Program-made: the position numbers and the translations under genes
Part shown: in pieces, positions 23,465 through 34,830 of the stretch
Layout of the letters: the number at the start of each line of letters is the position of its first letter
Position numbering within the stretch: position 1 is the first letter of the stretch
The notes under the pieces: generated by a model
The model's database searches: none
What the model was told of the DNA's origin: nothing
The model's input: the letters and a program-made list of their open reading frames with translations, nothing else
Assembly (NCBI GenBank): GCA_036346225.1
Contig: JARFIW010000453.1
Span: 1,178,001 to 1,242,000, forward strand
Direction: 5' to 3'
DNA from: Platerodrilus igneus
Taxonomy: Eukaryota > Arthropoda > Insecta > Coleoptera > Lycidae
DNA: 64,000 bases

Positions 23465-23814
23465 CGTACGTGCCGTTCGGGACCCTCCGCGACGGTCTTT
23501 GATGTTAGCATGCACTCAGTCGGTCCCGAGCAAGCCAGAGTTCCGTACGGACCACGCGATAATAAATTCCTCATTATCACGCTCTCGTCGACTACAATGA
23601 CTCACACGGGTCAAACTCCACTTCCTTCATTCCATATTCACCTACCCTAGTTCTAGATAACAAGCAGCGAGTGTTGTGCTACCAGAAGCCAAGTTTGGGT
23701 AAGTGTATTTAAACCATTTCTCTCTGTGTCGTCCGTATATGACAAATCCCCCCTATTTTACAGTTCATTACAACCCCTCTCAGTTGCCCTCATAAATTTC
23801 CGTTGGCGGCAACA
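23465..23814 (+). repeat. BEL/Pao 3' LTR
   Basis: A 350-bp diverged copy of 11,813-12,187, in the same orientation, ending GGCGGCAACA. It lacks some internal bases relative to the 5' copy. With the 5' LTR it gives an outer span of about 12 kb, of which about 5.9 kb is later insertions. Confidence 0.85.
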
Positions 23815-25395
23815 GCCCCAAAAGAAAATTTTAATTGTTGTACCATTTTAAAGTAAAATTAAAACGTAGTTACTTGAACGTAAAACTGTAAGAGTAAAAC
23901 TCTAAATTGAATTTATGTAAGAGAATGAAATATGCGCACATGCTAACAAACAACTGTTTAATTATATCTGAATATATCTTACCATCATTAAGCTTTGAAA
24001 CGCCAGGTAAGTGAAAGCGAAAATTCTTAAGGAATGGAGAAAAAACAACTCTCGATATGACGTTTAGTATTCATAGTATTCATTGTAATGGAAAGGACTA
24101 ACTGTGTGTGTAAGCAGGAACTTTACTAGCAACCTAACAGAATTTTATTTGGTGCTATTAAGCTAAATAGTGAACGAAAACTCGGATAAAAATAAAAACT
24201 TGGAGAGTGAACCCAAGAGATGAAGCTGTAACTTGAGATTGCCACAGGAAAAATGTCATGTTACAAAGTCCTTTTCTCCGCCATGGCCTTCCCTTGTTTT
24301 TCAGAAACCTGAAAACTTAAAAATAAATGATGTTCAGTAACATTCAGTAGCAGGCCAAATCCTTTGTAAAGATGCTCAGGTGTCTAAATTACCGCCCTTT
24401 CTCTGATTGCTAGACATGCTATCTATATATTTGCAAACTCGTCAGCGTGATGTGAAAGATAATTTGTAGAAATGAAACACCGATTAACTTTATATATTTT
24501 TTGCCTTTGCAAATTGTACACTCGAAATTCTAATATATTATACAAAGTATTAACTATTAAATTCTATAATTATCGTACAACCGCAAATTTTTTTATTTAT
24601 TTTCCTGGTTTTAATTTTTAATGTTGTGGATGTGATTGAAGAGTCACTGGGCCGCTTTGGGGCTGATGCCCTGGCACGCGACATCACTTGCACCTTCTGT
24701 TGCTACATCCTAGTTAAAAACTTTTATTTTGGTTGTAAAAATGAAACCAAAGTATTCACCATCTCATGTATTTCTTCTAAATGTGCAGTTCCTTATTAAT
24801 TCATCACAGAAACTGTTATACAGTTTAAGCTATTTCTGCAAATGTTACATTTGGCAAACGGTATTCACTTTTATCCTATCATCTACATGGTAAACAATTC
24901 CACATTTTAAAAATAAAAAGTTTAAAAAATACACTAAATTGCAAATTAAAATACAATAAAATAAATACATAAATGATTTCTAATATTACAAAAACGTTCC
25001 TATTAAAACTCAATATCACTCTAGATGAATATTGTGCATTTGAGCTTGCAGAACTGCTACACCTAAAATATAGAAAAATTATAAACACAATCAATAAATA
25101 GCACAACCAAAAGTGGTACATCTGATATGATTAAAAACATGAATCAAAAGTTTAGTAGTAGTTTATACAACTCCTGTCTAAACGTGTTTTATTGGACAAC
25201 TTGATAATGTTGAGCAAAACAGACATAATTATTAGGTGTTACATATTGCAACGTCGTTTTCTTTGGTTGCAAATTATTTATATTAAACAAGTATTTCTAA
25301 TCATCCTGCAACTTTAATAATGTTAGAACCGAACAAATTAATTTTCCGATGACCACTTGTGAAAACAACAGATTACACACTACTTATGTATGTAG
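23815..25395. other. Unassigned DNA right of the BEL element
   Basis: No gene recognised. A GC-rich patch at about 24,635-24,710 (gggccgctttggggctgatg and flanks) stands out from the AT-rich background. It contains a short open frame reading VVDVIEESLGRFGADALARD, which I cannot assign. The minus frame at 24,879-25,121 is hydrophobic and T-rich and not convincing. Confidence 0.4.
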
Positions 25396-25399
25396 AAAG

Positions 25400-25476
25400 T
25401 AAAGTATATCACTCTAGAGTGCGAAACTACATATCACTCTAGTGTTGAAATACTTTTCAACTCTAGAGTGATATGA
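25400..25476. repeat. Palindrome/hairpin cluster with CACTCTAGAGTG core
   Basis: A perfect 12-bp palindrome CACTCTAGAGTG lies at 25,410-25,421. At 25,430-25,475 there is a near-perfect hairpin whose arms read catatcactctagtgttgaa and the reverse complement of ttcaactctagagtgatatg, with a loop of a few bases. The same core is used three times in 75 bp. The structure suggests an end of a fold-back element. Confidence 0.8.
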
Positions 25477-25879
25477 CTGATGTTAGTATGCTAGTTACCT
25501 ACGCAACCCAAACGACTACCGGTTTCTACCTTTTTGCATTCATTCGTTTCGTTTTGGCTAATAACAGTTTAAAATACCCATAGTTAAATCGATACTGACA
25601 GTTTCCGTTTTACTTAAAGATGTAATTACTCATATTAGTTTGTAATTGAAATGATTTCTTCAATAAAAATTGAGAATGCATACGCTAAAAGCAACAGATT
25701 CGTGGATTTTATAAAAACAAAGTAGGTGTTCGAATTTTCAACATCAAAACGTCAAATAAATTTTATAGGTGTCTGTCTGTCTTGCATTATTGCATACACA
25801 TTTATTGCAAATAAGCATAAAAATAACTATTTCGTAATTGTTTTTAGTGGTGGTCGTCGGAAAATAGTGTACAGTACTG

Positions 25880-25980
25880 CGTGAAGTGACATTTCACACT
25901 GGGAATAGTCGCACCGGCCTGACGCCTCGCGACAATACTCTTCCACTCGTGTGAAATGGGTCACTTTCCACGCTAGTAAT
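25880..25980. repeat. Long imperfect hairpin, fold-back element end
   Basis: The left arm gcgtgaagtgacatttcacac pairs with the right arm gtgtgaaatgggtcactttc plus cacgc, with small bulges. Inner arms GAATAGTCGC and GCGACAATACTC also pair, leaving a GC-rich loop. It may be the other end of the same non-autonomous element as the cluster at 25.4 kb, giving a unit of about 600 bp; this pairing of ends is inferred. Confidence 0.7.
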
Positions 25981-25989
25981 GTAATATAC

Positions 25990-28005
25990 TATTATCAAAC
26001 ATATTTTAGCTAATAATAAAGCAGCAGTATAATTTAGATAATAAATAATAATAGGTATCTCTTGGTATGTATTGTCGTCTTAGTTAAAGTTCATTGATAA
26101 GCGTTAACATTGAACTGGAGAACACGTTTGTTATTCTTGATAATTCTTAACCACTTATTTCATATATACAATTTCCTTTCCTTTTTGGTATCAACTATTG
26201 GCAAGGTAAAGTCGTTGCTGCTTTTTGTTATGCGTTTGCGGATTTAGCACGTCGACTCTTATCTTAAATTACTATTGGGGTAGTGTGGTACGTTGGTGAG
26301 ATTTGTTGATTCCTATTAGTAAAGATTTCGCGCTGTGCGGATTTATAACCTTGCCAATACTACAGGTAAGTCATGTTTGTTTGCACTTTGCCCGTCCATA
26401 ATTTCTATATTATTTTAGTGCTCAATTTTGATTGTCTACTTGTTGCGATTAGTAGATTAATTTCTCTGTATGTCAACCCGTAGGAATCGTATTTCGCTAC
26501 CTACGGTACGTTTTATGGTCTAGTTTTTCCACTCAATTAATATGTAATTTATTACAGGGTTTTTGTTTTTTTATCTTCTTGTTTATGTTTACGATTGGCA
26601 GTGTAGTTACTGGTGTGCTAAGCTGAATCCCGTTTTACTCTACCATTTCAAAAACGTTTTCTAGTTTATCTAGTCTGGAATCCGATTCAAAATATATGTG
26701 AATATTAAGAGTTTTATCTATGTATTTTTTTGGGTTTATAAATAATTGTAATTAATTAAGTAGTCATTGGTTATATTTTAGAGTATATTAATACTGCTTA
26801 AAATTGTTATCGCCGTATTTAACTTAATAATATTATTAGTATTATTAACCGCCCATTTATAACAGGTTTGTTAACGTCCGCCGATCGCGTCATTGTGTTT
26901 CGATTTATTATCACTCGATAAAAATTGCTTATGCGCCAAGGTGGATCCACGTCGCGTGTTAGGTACCAAATTATTCCTTTCATTGAATTGTTTTGCGTAT
27001 CTCGCCTTGGTGAGTTTTAAAATTAATTACTTGACGCCTTCGCGCTTGCGTATCCTTATTAAATTTTAATCCATAATTATTTGTACGAGGTCTTGGTGTG
27101 TTTGTCTTTAATCTTTTTTTTTTTGTGTTATTCATTGTGTAGTTTCGCACCAAGCTCTCGCTACAAACATAAACGTTTATATTCATTCTTATTGTATTGC
27201 TCGTTTTTTTTTGTTCAGGTTAATCTACAATAAATGCCATGTTATAATTCTTGTTCTATTAGAAGTGACAGCTCTTGCATTTTGCGCTGGGAAAACTATA
27301 GGAGTCCGTTAGGTCCCCGGACTTATCAGTGTCTTTATTTTATTGTTCTCCTGGACCTTGACGCCCTTTTTGTGCTCTGGGTTTTCTTTCTCCTTTGCAG
27401 AGCCTTTGTTCTTCCCAACGTTGTACGAATCCCGACCCTATATTATCCAAGCCGTGGCTTATTTATTTGCCAGCAGTTTTCCCCAAAGGAGACTATTAGT
27501 TTGGTTTCGATTAGATTTCTAATTTGAACTGTGACAATATTAAACACACTTTTTGCAAACCCATGTACTTAAAACAAACAGATAGTAACGACATCAATTT
27601 TAGCAGTATATACATCTTTCAAAATGATAACAATATTCAATTACAGGCCATAAGAGTTGAACCCAATAAACAGTCGGACATATTCGATTCTTGTTATCTT
27701 TTTAAAATAAGGTTGTATGCTTTAAGTTTTGTTTGCAAAAATGGGCAAATAAAGCAGTGACAATTTTGCTTTATTTTACGATAACCTTTTTATTTTATAC
27801 TTACTTTTTATTCCAGAAAAATAAATAATAAGGTATTAAACTTTTGCATATGAAATATCTGATTTATTAAGCTTGTTAAGCGTTGATTGTTTTGTTCAAC
27901 TGGCCTTGATTTATTTGCATTGTTATTTTGTTTCAGTTTTGAAAGATAATAAATATTTATTTTCTTGTCGTTTGAAAATTAATCGTCTCCCAACAACTCT
28001 AATTT
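25990..28005. other. Unassigned DNA
   Basis: Contains two adjacent plus-strand open frames (27,234-27,527 and 27,524-27,760) with no recognisable motif; the first is hydrophobic. A splice-donor-like sequence ACAG/GTAAGT occurs at about 26,364-26,371. A minus frame at 26,980-27,186 is basic and not convincing. An old LTR or a non-coding leader exon is possible, but I see no repeat boundaries. Confidence 0.35.
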
Positions 28006-28012
28006 TCCAAAG

Positions 28013-28945
28013 ATGTTGCTAACGCATGATATCCGTGCACTTGTTCTTTTTCATTTTAAAAAAGATTTAAAAGCCACAGCAGTAGCTAATAAGGCATTTG
28101 AAGTTGAACAACAAATTTTTACAACAGATATTTTTCCTTGGAAAATGAACCAATTCGGTGGCTAACTACAACAGCCTACAATGATGAAGTTGTGGGAAGA
28201 AATTGAACGAAATTCACTGAAATCGCTAGAAAACATTTCAAAGATATTCTGCGTATCAATAAGCACCTTAAACCGTCATCTTTATGATAACAGTATGGTG
28301 TGAACTTGCAAAAGTGTAGTTCATTATTCTCCAGTGAAACCACAATAGTTGATTATATTGCAGAAAATTACAGATTCTGCATGAAAAAGTAAATGTAAAC
28401 ACTCATCTCTAGTTAATCGATGTGAGCCGATACTCTTGTATGATAAGTTAATGGGAGTTAATGGGAGTTTACAATGGTTCTATACCATCCAATATCGATA
28501 TTTTCAATGTCACGTGTAAATATTTGAAGACATCTTTATCCATTTTGTAAAGTGTTAACTATGTTGCTCATTTCTTCATGTATATTATTACTATTTGGGT
28601 ATTACCTGTAAGTAATTAATTTATATAAATAAATAACACCAGACAACATGCATCACAATTAACCACAAAAAAGTTGTCTCAGGATGTGGAGCTTTTGATT
28701 ATCTACCATGTTCCCTTGACCTGTCACCTACCATTTAGCATTTTTTTCCGAAGTCTCTAAAGCCATTTGCAATTGTTAGTTTATCAGCCAAACTCTGTAA
28801 TCGAGACATTTGAACAATTTTTGGATCATAAAAATGCCATTGTTTTCAATAAGGGAATTAATGCATTGCCTGATCGCTGGCAACATACTATCAATGCTAA
28901 TTATTATGACCTTTTGAATCAATATCTATGGATTTTTTTACTTTA
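28013..28945 (+). pseudogene. Mariner-family transposase fossil, internally deleted
   Basis: The frame starts MLLTHDIRALVLFHFKKDLK at 28,013 and continues ATAVANKAFEVEQQ, which fits the N-terminal helix-turn-helix of mariner transposases (R.VLLFEF..G.KA..A...I). SISTLNRHLYD follows at about 28,257, corresponding to the second DNA-binding helix region. After a large deletion, the 3' half resumes near 28,670 with KKVVSGCGAFDYLPCSLDLS and FEQFLDHKNAIVFNKGINAL, PDRWQHTINAN, matching the family order of H(N)ARPH..., PPYSPDL, L..FF.SK...F...GI..LP.RW. The catalytic Asp motifs in between are lost. Many stops. Terminal repeats were not found. Confidence 0.8.
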
Positions 28946-29254
28946 AAAAATTGGGACATTTTGTAGCAAAAACCTGCTATTTTAAACATCATCAAATAAT
29001 GACAACAATATGAAGTTGCAACAAAATTTAATCCTGTGAAAACAGGTTTCTTTCAACAAAACAAAATATTCAGTATATGAAATATATACATGCAATTTAC
29101 TTACGAACTTTTAAAAAAAAAAGCACATTTTTTTGGACATCTAAATACCAAAAGTTGATATTACCAAACACACCCAAAAATGTTTTTTCATCTTTCATAT
29201 TGCATTGTAATTTAACGGATTATACTTTTCTTCGTATTTCTTAATTGGTCTGTG

Positions 29255-29553
29255 GTATACTTCATGATGGCGGCTCCGTGGTGTAGTTGGTATGCGTGTG
29301 ACTACTATGCCCAAGGTCTCAGGTTCAAATTCCGACACGGTCCGCTTGAAAAATGTCAGGCGAGCATTTTTCACAAAAATACGCCCTCGTTCGGATGAGA
29401 GGTCCCGTGTGAGTGTTGTCACGCATGTTAAAGATTCATACCTTGCTTGCAACAGCAAGGGTTCGGCAAAATTCAAAATTTCCAGGTAAAAAAACTCGCT
29501 TCCTGGCCAATGTAGTATCTTCGGGTGGAGCATAGGAAAAATCAAATGTAGAG
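29255..29553 (+). repeat. tRNA-derived SINE, tandem unit 1
   Basis: The head has a Pol III A-box-like tggtgtagttgg (about 29,280) and a B-box-like ggttcaaattcc (about 29,332), about 40 bases apart as in a tRNA. The body contains gcgagcatttttcac, gccctcgttcggatgagag and gttgtcacgcatgttaaaga. The tail has cttcgggtggagcat. The unit is delimited by GTATACTT at 29,255 and 29,554. The head would fold only partly as a tRNA, so it is a SINE and not a tRNA gene. Confidence 0.85.
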
Positions 29554-29801
29554 GTATACTTCTTGGAGGAACTGTGGATCAGACTGGTTTACATATGACT
29601 GCTGATCCCAAGGTCCGGTGTTCGATTCCCAATACTGACCGTTTGAAAAATGCAGGAGGGCAAGCATTTTTCACAAAAATATGCCCTCGTTCGGATGAGA
29701 TGTAAAATGTAGGTCCCATGTGTGTATGTGTTGTCACGCATGTTAAAGATCTCTACCTTGGGTGTGGAATAGCAAGCGTTCGGCGAAATCAAAAATGTAG
29801 G
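29554..29801 (+). repeat. tRNA-derived SINE, tandem unit 2
   Basis: Starts GTATACTTC, has a perfect B-box-type stretch gtgttcgattccc (about 29,613), the shared body (gcaagcatttttcac, gccctcgttcggatgag) and gttgtcacgcatgttaaaga. It lacks the cttcgggtggagcat tail segment that units 1 and 3 have, so it is shorter (248 bp). Confidence 0.85.
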
Positions 29802-29961
29802 GTATACTTGATGGAGGCGGTTTCGTGGCCCCGACAAGTTTGCATCATGTAACTGCTGGTCTCAAGTTGGATTCCTGACATGGCTCCCTTAAAAAATGTT
29901 AGGCGAGCATTTTTCACAAAAATATGCCCTTTTTCAGATGAGAAATAAAATGTAGGTTCCT

Positions 29962-29995
<34 letters not shown>

Positions 29996-30132
29996 TTGTC
30001 ACGCATATTAAATATCCCTATCTTGCTTGAAATATAGCAAGGGTTCGGCAAAATTCAAAATTTTAGGTAAAAGAACATGCTTCCTGGCTAATATAAACAC
30101 CTTCAGGTGGAGCATTGGAAAATCAAATAGGG
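29802..30132 (+). repeat. tRNA-derived SINE, tandem unit 3, with (GT)n
   Basis: Starts GTATACTTG. The B box has decayed (caagttggattcctg). The body is shared (ggcgagcatttttcac, atgccctttttcagatgag), followed by a (GT)n run at 29,962-29,988 that expands a shorter GTGT tract of units 1 and 2. The tail has cttcaggtggagcattgg. It ends at ATATACTT (30,133). Confidence 0.85.
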
Positions 30133-30140
30133 ATATACTT

Positions 30141-31525
30141 AATGACTTACATCAAAGGATATAAAAACTTAAATTAAACTTTACATCTCTCACAGCTGTA
30201 GTTTTAACATACTCTGAAGTAGTGTGTTATAAACTTTTTCTAAAAGAACGATTTAAAACAGTGGTTGAACACAAACATGAAACGAGTCATACACTCAATT
30301 TCGATCAAACAAAACTCATAGCTAGAATGCACCGAGAATCTTAAAACAAATAAAAATCGTAACAATATTAACAAAATGAGGGTCGCCAACTCCCTTTCTA
30401 GGAAAAATAGAATGCAAATCATGACTCAATTTGCATAACAATCAACTAGCTTATATTGTTTATTCATGCTTGACTTTCTCGTTGTTTCTTCACTATAAGA
30501 CACCTTTTGACAATGGGGTTTACGTCTTTTTGACTTCACAAAATTTTATTCTTATATGAGGAATAGGGGATTTTTTAATCCGATAAGGGAAAGTTTTCTC
30601 CATCATTAATTTAATTAGGTTACTACATGAAAAGTTTATGGTTTCCAGGTTCACACAAACCAGGATCAAGAACCTATAATTAATCGATTATTCTTTTAAA
30701 CAGGCATTTTCCCATGCTTTGAAGAATATGTGGTTATCGCTTAACCATTGAAGACGTTTTTATGGTGGGTGGCAACAATGGAGTTCATGTGAACGTGTTT
30801 TAGCGGAGACTTTATGTTCGCCTATTGTAACATGTCGATGTATTAAATGCGTGCGTGTTGAAGAATGCAGTGAATGATTACCCGTGAGTTCCTTACCTGT
30901 CCAAATTATCTTAAAAATCTCTTGTTCCCTAATGTGTAGGTTTCAACAACATTTCACTACAAGAATCTGAAAAAGCATAGGAAAACTATTATGACCCTGC
31001 TCTATATTTAGATGTCAGCGTTGGTTTTCTGTTGGAAGCAACGAACACTGAGGCATGCCTTAACCAGGACTATTAATCAAAGTTAAGTCGTTTCTCTAAA
31101 TTTTAATTGCTTCCTGTGTATGAAAATTTCTATAATGTTATCCCACCCGTATAACCATGTTTTGTTCTAAAGTACGTGAATATGTAACTGTTTTGATGGC
31201 AATACAGGTAAGTAATTTTGCTTGTCCAGAATAACTTTCCTTACATTTATTACTTTGCCACAAAATGCTATTCAGTTTAGTTGAGTGTGTGAGCTTGTAC
31301 GTTGAGAAGTAATGAGCCCCATGTCTTTATTAGTATATAATATGACACGGTCCAAACTCAGAACATGTACTACTAAAACTTAAAACCTTTATGGAGAGAA
31401 AGCAGTTAATGCAATCTGCGAGTGAATGACAAAATTTCTTGGTACGCATATATTTCTATTAGTGCTAACATTATAGTTATTAATTTTATAAAAATAAATA
31501 TATCATCACATATGCTAGCCTTAAG
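30141..31525. other. Unassigned DNA between SINE array and LINE
   Basis: No gene or known repeat recognised. A donor-like ACAG/GTAAGT lies at about 31,204-31,211. Short open frames (for example 30,240-30,422 minus) are not convincing. Confidence 0.4.
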
Positions 31526-31529
31526 ATTT

Positions 31530-31919
31530 TTACTCCATTTCGAATGGACCTGCGTCTTGCCGAAGTTCTAGATTACTAGAACAGGTGAAATGGTTTGCGT
31601 GTTCTAATGAGCTAAAGAGCCAAACTACATGTCCAACCAAAGTAGTAGGGTCGTTAGTGTGGAACCAGACTAAGACAGATCCCCGAAAGAGGGCAGCGGC
31701 TCTTTCGGTACTTAGATTGGCAGAGACCATAGGGGTTGGTATGGCAGTATAAGACACACTACCGCGATATGGAAGGCATTATAATTTGAATAAGGGCCGC
31801 TATACTTGCGGCCACGTCCCCAATGCTCCACCCGAAGGTACTACATTGGATGATATGGAAGGCAACGGGAAACCACCACATTACCTCCCAAGTACACAGC
31901 GTATCTAAATTATAATAAA
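31530..31919 (+). repeat. LINE 5' leader
   Basis: Sequence of different composition from the flanking AT-rich DNA leads directly into the LINE endonuclease frame. It contains gggttggtatggcagtataa, tgctccacccgaag and ggcaacgggaaaccaccac, features I have seen ahead of APE-type arthropod LINEs. The left edge is approximate. Confidence 0.6.
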
Positions 31920-34830
31920 ATGATGGCATTCTCTGGGGTAAAAGATTCCGGAGTTAAAATAGTCCCCAATTCGGATCTCCGGGAGGGGACTACTGCGGAG
32001 GATACGATCGGAAAGTTAAGAATAAGAGTCCGGAACATTTTGCGAGTCGGAGCATGGAATGTTAGAAGTATGAAGCAAGTAGGTAAGCTAGAGAACCTAA
32101 AAATCGAAATGAATAGGTTATCACTTGACATAGTAGGGATCAGCAAAGTTTGGTGGTCAGAGGCGGGGGATTTTTGAAGTGGAGACTTCAGGGTAATTCA
32201 TACAGGAGCAGAGGAAGGAAATTTGGGTGTGGGGATAGTTATGCGGAAAAACAGGATACTGTGTAGAAAATTACTTACAAAAAAACGAAAGAGTACTCAT
32301 GGTTAGATTGGAATCTAAACAGGTAAACACAGTAATAATAAAAGTATACATGCGCACCTCTATCTACAAAGATATTGAAGACATATTAAGACACGTAAAA
32401 GGACATGAAAATTTAATAATTACAGGGGATTTTAATACAGTGGTAGGTGAGGGTAGGGAAGGAGCGGTAGTAGGTGTATTTGGTTTAGGCACGAGAAACA
32501 ACAGGGGAAATCGGCTGGTAGAATTCTGCGACAAGAACAATTTAATCATCACAAACACATTATTTCAACATCATGCTAGAAGACGATATACGTGGAAGGT
32601 GCCAGGAGATATAGGAAGACATCAAATAGATTACATTCTTGTTAGACAACGGTTTAGGAATCAGGTAAAAGACTGTAGAAGCTACCCAGAAGCATATATA
32701 GACACTGACCACAACATCGTAATTATGAAGGCCGCACTTAAATTTAAAAATCTGAAAAAAAGGAACGCAAAAAGGCACTTGGACTTAAGGAAACTAAAAA
32801 ATAAAGATATTCAAGAAAGATTCGAAAAAAGGTCAAATGAATTGCTCCAAGATATCGGGAAAATATCTGATACTAAGGAAGTAGAAACAGAATGGAATAA
32901 CATTAAATCCAGCCTAGACATGGCGGCCAGAGATATTCTGGGGTATACACAAAAAGAAAATAAAAAACCATGGATAACAAACGATATCCTGAATTTAATA
33001 GAAGAAAGACGAAAATATAAAAATAAATCAGACGAAACAGGAAAACAGAGATACAAAGCCAAAAACTGGGAAATTATTCGCAAATGCAAGAAAGCTAAAG
33101 AACAATGGATTGATGAAAAGTGCAAAGAGGTACAAACTAAAATGGAAGCAGGAAAGACAGATGAAGCATACAAACTAATTAGAATCAATTTTAGGGATAT
33201 AAAACCGTATAGCAAAAATATAAGGGATGCGGGAGGAAACGTCATTATAGAAAATGTAGAGAAACTAGGTAGATGGCAAGAATATATAGGGAATTTATAA
33301 GCAAAAGAAGAACTAATTGCATTAGAACAGGAATCTGACATTGAAAATGATGACCTGGGATATTCTATACTTAGAGATGAATTTGAATTAGCATTAAAGG
33401 GTCTGAAAAATGGTAAGTCACCGGGTACAGATAAGGTGCAAGCAGAAACTCTAAAAGCCGCTGGACAAGTAGTAACAGAACGTCTCTTCCTACTTGTAAG
33501 CTATATGTATGAGACAGACGAGATACCCAAAGATTTCAAATGTAACATCATAGTAACTATACAAAAAAAGAAAGGCGCAGATAGATGTGAAAATTTTCAA
33601 ACAATAAGTTTGACAGCACACGTGTCAAAAATATTAACTAGAATTCTACAAAGACGAATGGAAAAACGGGCTGAAGAAATACTAGGAGAAGACCAATTTG
33701 GGTTTAGGCGAAACAGGGGAACATGGGAGGCTATCTTAGCTATGAGAGTGATAATGGAGAAAACAATAGAAAAAGGGGAAAGCGTGTATATAGGGTTTGT
33801 AGATCTGTAAAAAGCATTCTACAATGTAAAATGGAAAAAAATGTTCGAAATACTCAAAGAAACGGGAATGAGTTTTAGGGATAGACGGATAGTACATTGC
33901 TTATACAAAGAGCAAACAGCAGTAATAGAATTAGAGCAGGAACGCAGAGAAGTAAACATTAGGAAAGGGGTGAGACAGGGATGTGCCCTATCCCCATTAA
34001 TTTTTAACTTGTAGATTGAAGAGGCAATGAATACTGTCAAATGCAGGAAGACATTTGGAATTACTATGCAGGGACAAAAAATTGATATGCTTAGATTTGC
34101 AGATGATATAGCGATATTCTTAGCATCTAGCAAGAAATACGGTATGAAAATTAACAAAACTAAAACTAAAGTACTAGTATGCAAAGGAGGGGAAAATAAA
34201 TCAGAAACGAGAATACACATATGTAACACGAACTTACAAGAGGTTAAGGATTTCTGCTACCTAGGAAACCGAATAACGCAAGATGGGAAAAGCACAAAAG
34301 ATATAAAACAACGATTAGCACAAGGTCGTGCTACATTTAACAAGAAAAAGCAACTACTGTGTTCAAAGACAACAAACATAGAAACAAGGAAAAGATTGCT
34401 TAAAACATATGTATGGAACACAGCACTGTACGGCTGTGAAGCCTGGATAGTAGGAGAAGCGGACAAGAAAAAGGTAGAAGCCTTTGAAATGTGGTGCTAC
34501 AGACGAATGATGAAGATACCATGGACAAAGTTGAGAACGAAAAGGTGCTAAAAATGGTAGGGGAAGAAAGAAATATGTGGAAAACCATAAAAAATAGGAG
34601 AGACAGGTTGATAGACCACATACTACGGTATGAGGGAATAGTGCGGAATATATCAGAAGCAGAGATAGGTAAAAAGAGAAGAAGAGGTAGACCTAGGTTA
34701 GACTACTGCACACAGATAGTGAAAGATGTAGGCTGTAGGAGTTTCAGGGAAATGTGTAGGCTAGCTCACAATAGCAATCAATGGAGGTACGCATCCAACC
34801 AGTCCCAAGATGGATAAATTAAAGACGAAG
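31920..34830 (+). pseudogene. APE-type LINE ORF2 (endonuclease and reverse transcriptase), nearly complete
   Basis: The endonuclease starts in 31,920-32,177 with LRVGAWNVRSMKQVGKLENL and LDIVGISKVWW, is cut by a TGA at 32,175 and a frame change near 32,290, and resumes at 32,299-33,300 with LIITGDFNTVVGEG, RNNRGNRLVEFCDKNNLIIT, YTWKVPGD, RHQIDYILVR and DTDHN. After TAA (33,298), the RT reads GLKNGKSPGTDKVQAETLKA, DQFGFRRNRGTWEAILAMRV, VYIGFVDL-stop-KAF, GVRQGCALSPLIFNL and FADDIAIFLAS; the catalytic FADD is intact at about 34,096. The C-terminus has TYVWNTALYGCEAWIVGEAD, FEMWCYRRMMKIPW, and HILRYEG and RRRGRPRLDY. About six lesions in about 960 codons make this a fairly young but dead copy. 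The clade is RTE- or L2-like by C-terminal motifs; I am not certain. Confidence 0.9.

Noticed and set aside
27234..27760. Pair of adjacent open frames of about 97 and 78 codons
   Set aside because: No motif and no splice evidence; left as unassigned.
29270..29345. tRNA gene
   Set aside because: A and B boxes are present, but the stems do not form a full cloverleaf and the segment is repeated as the head of a SINE.
32364..34621. Several minus-strand open frames of 64-176 codons
   Set aside because: They are shadows of the plus-strand LINE ORF2; they are Phe/Ser/Leu-rich as expected for antisense frames.
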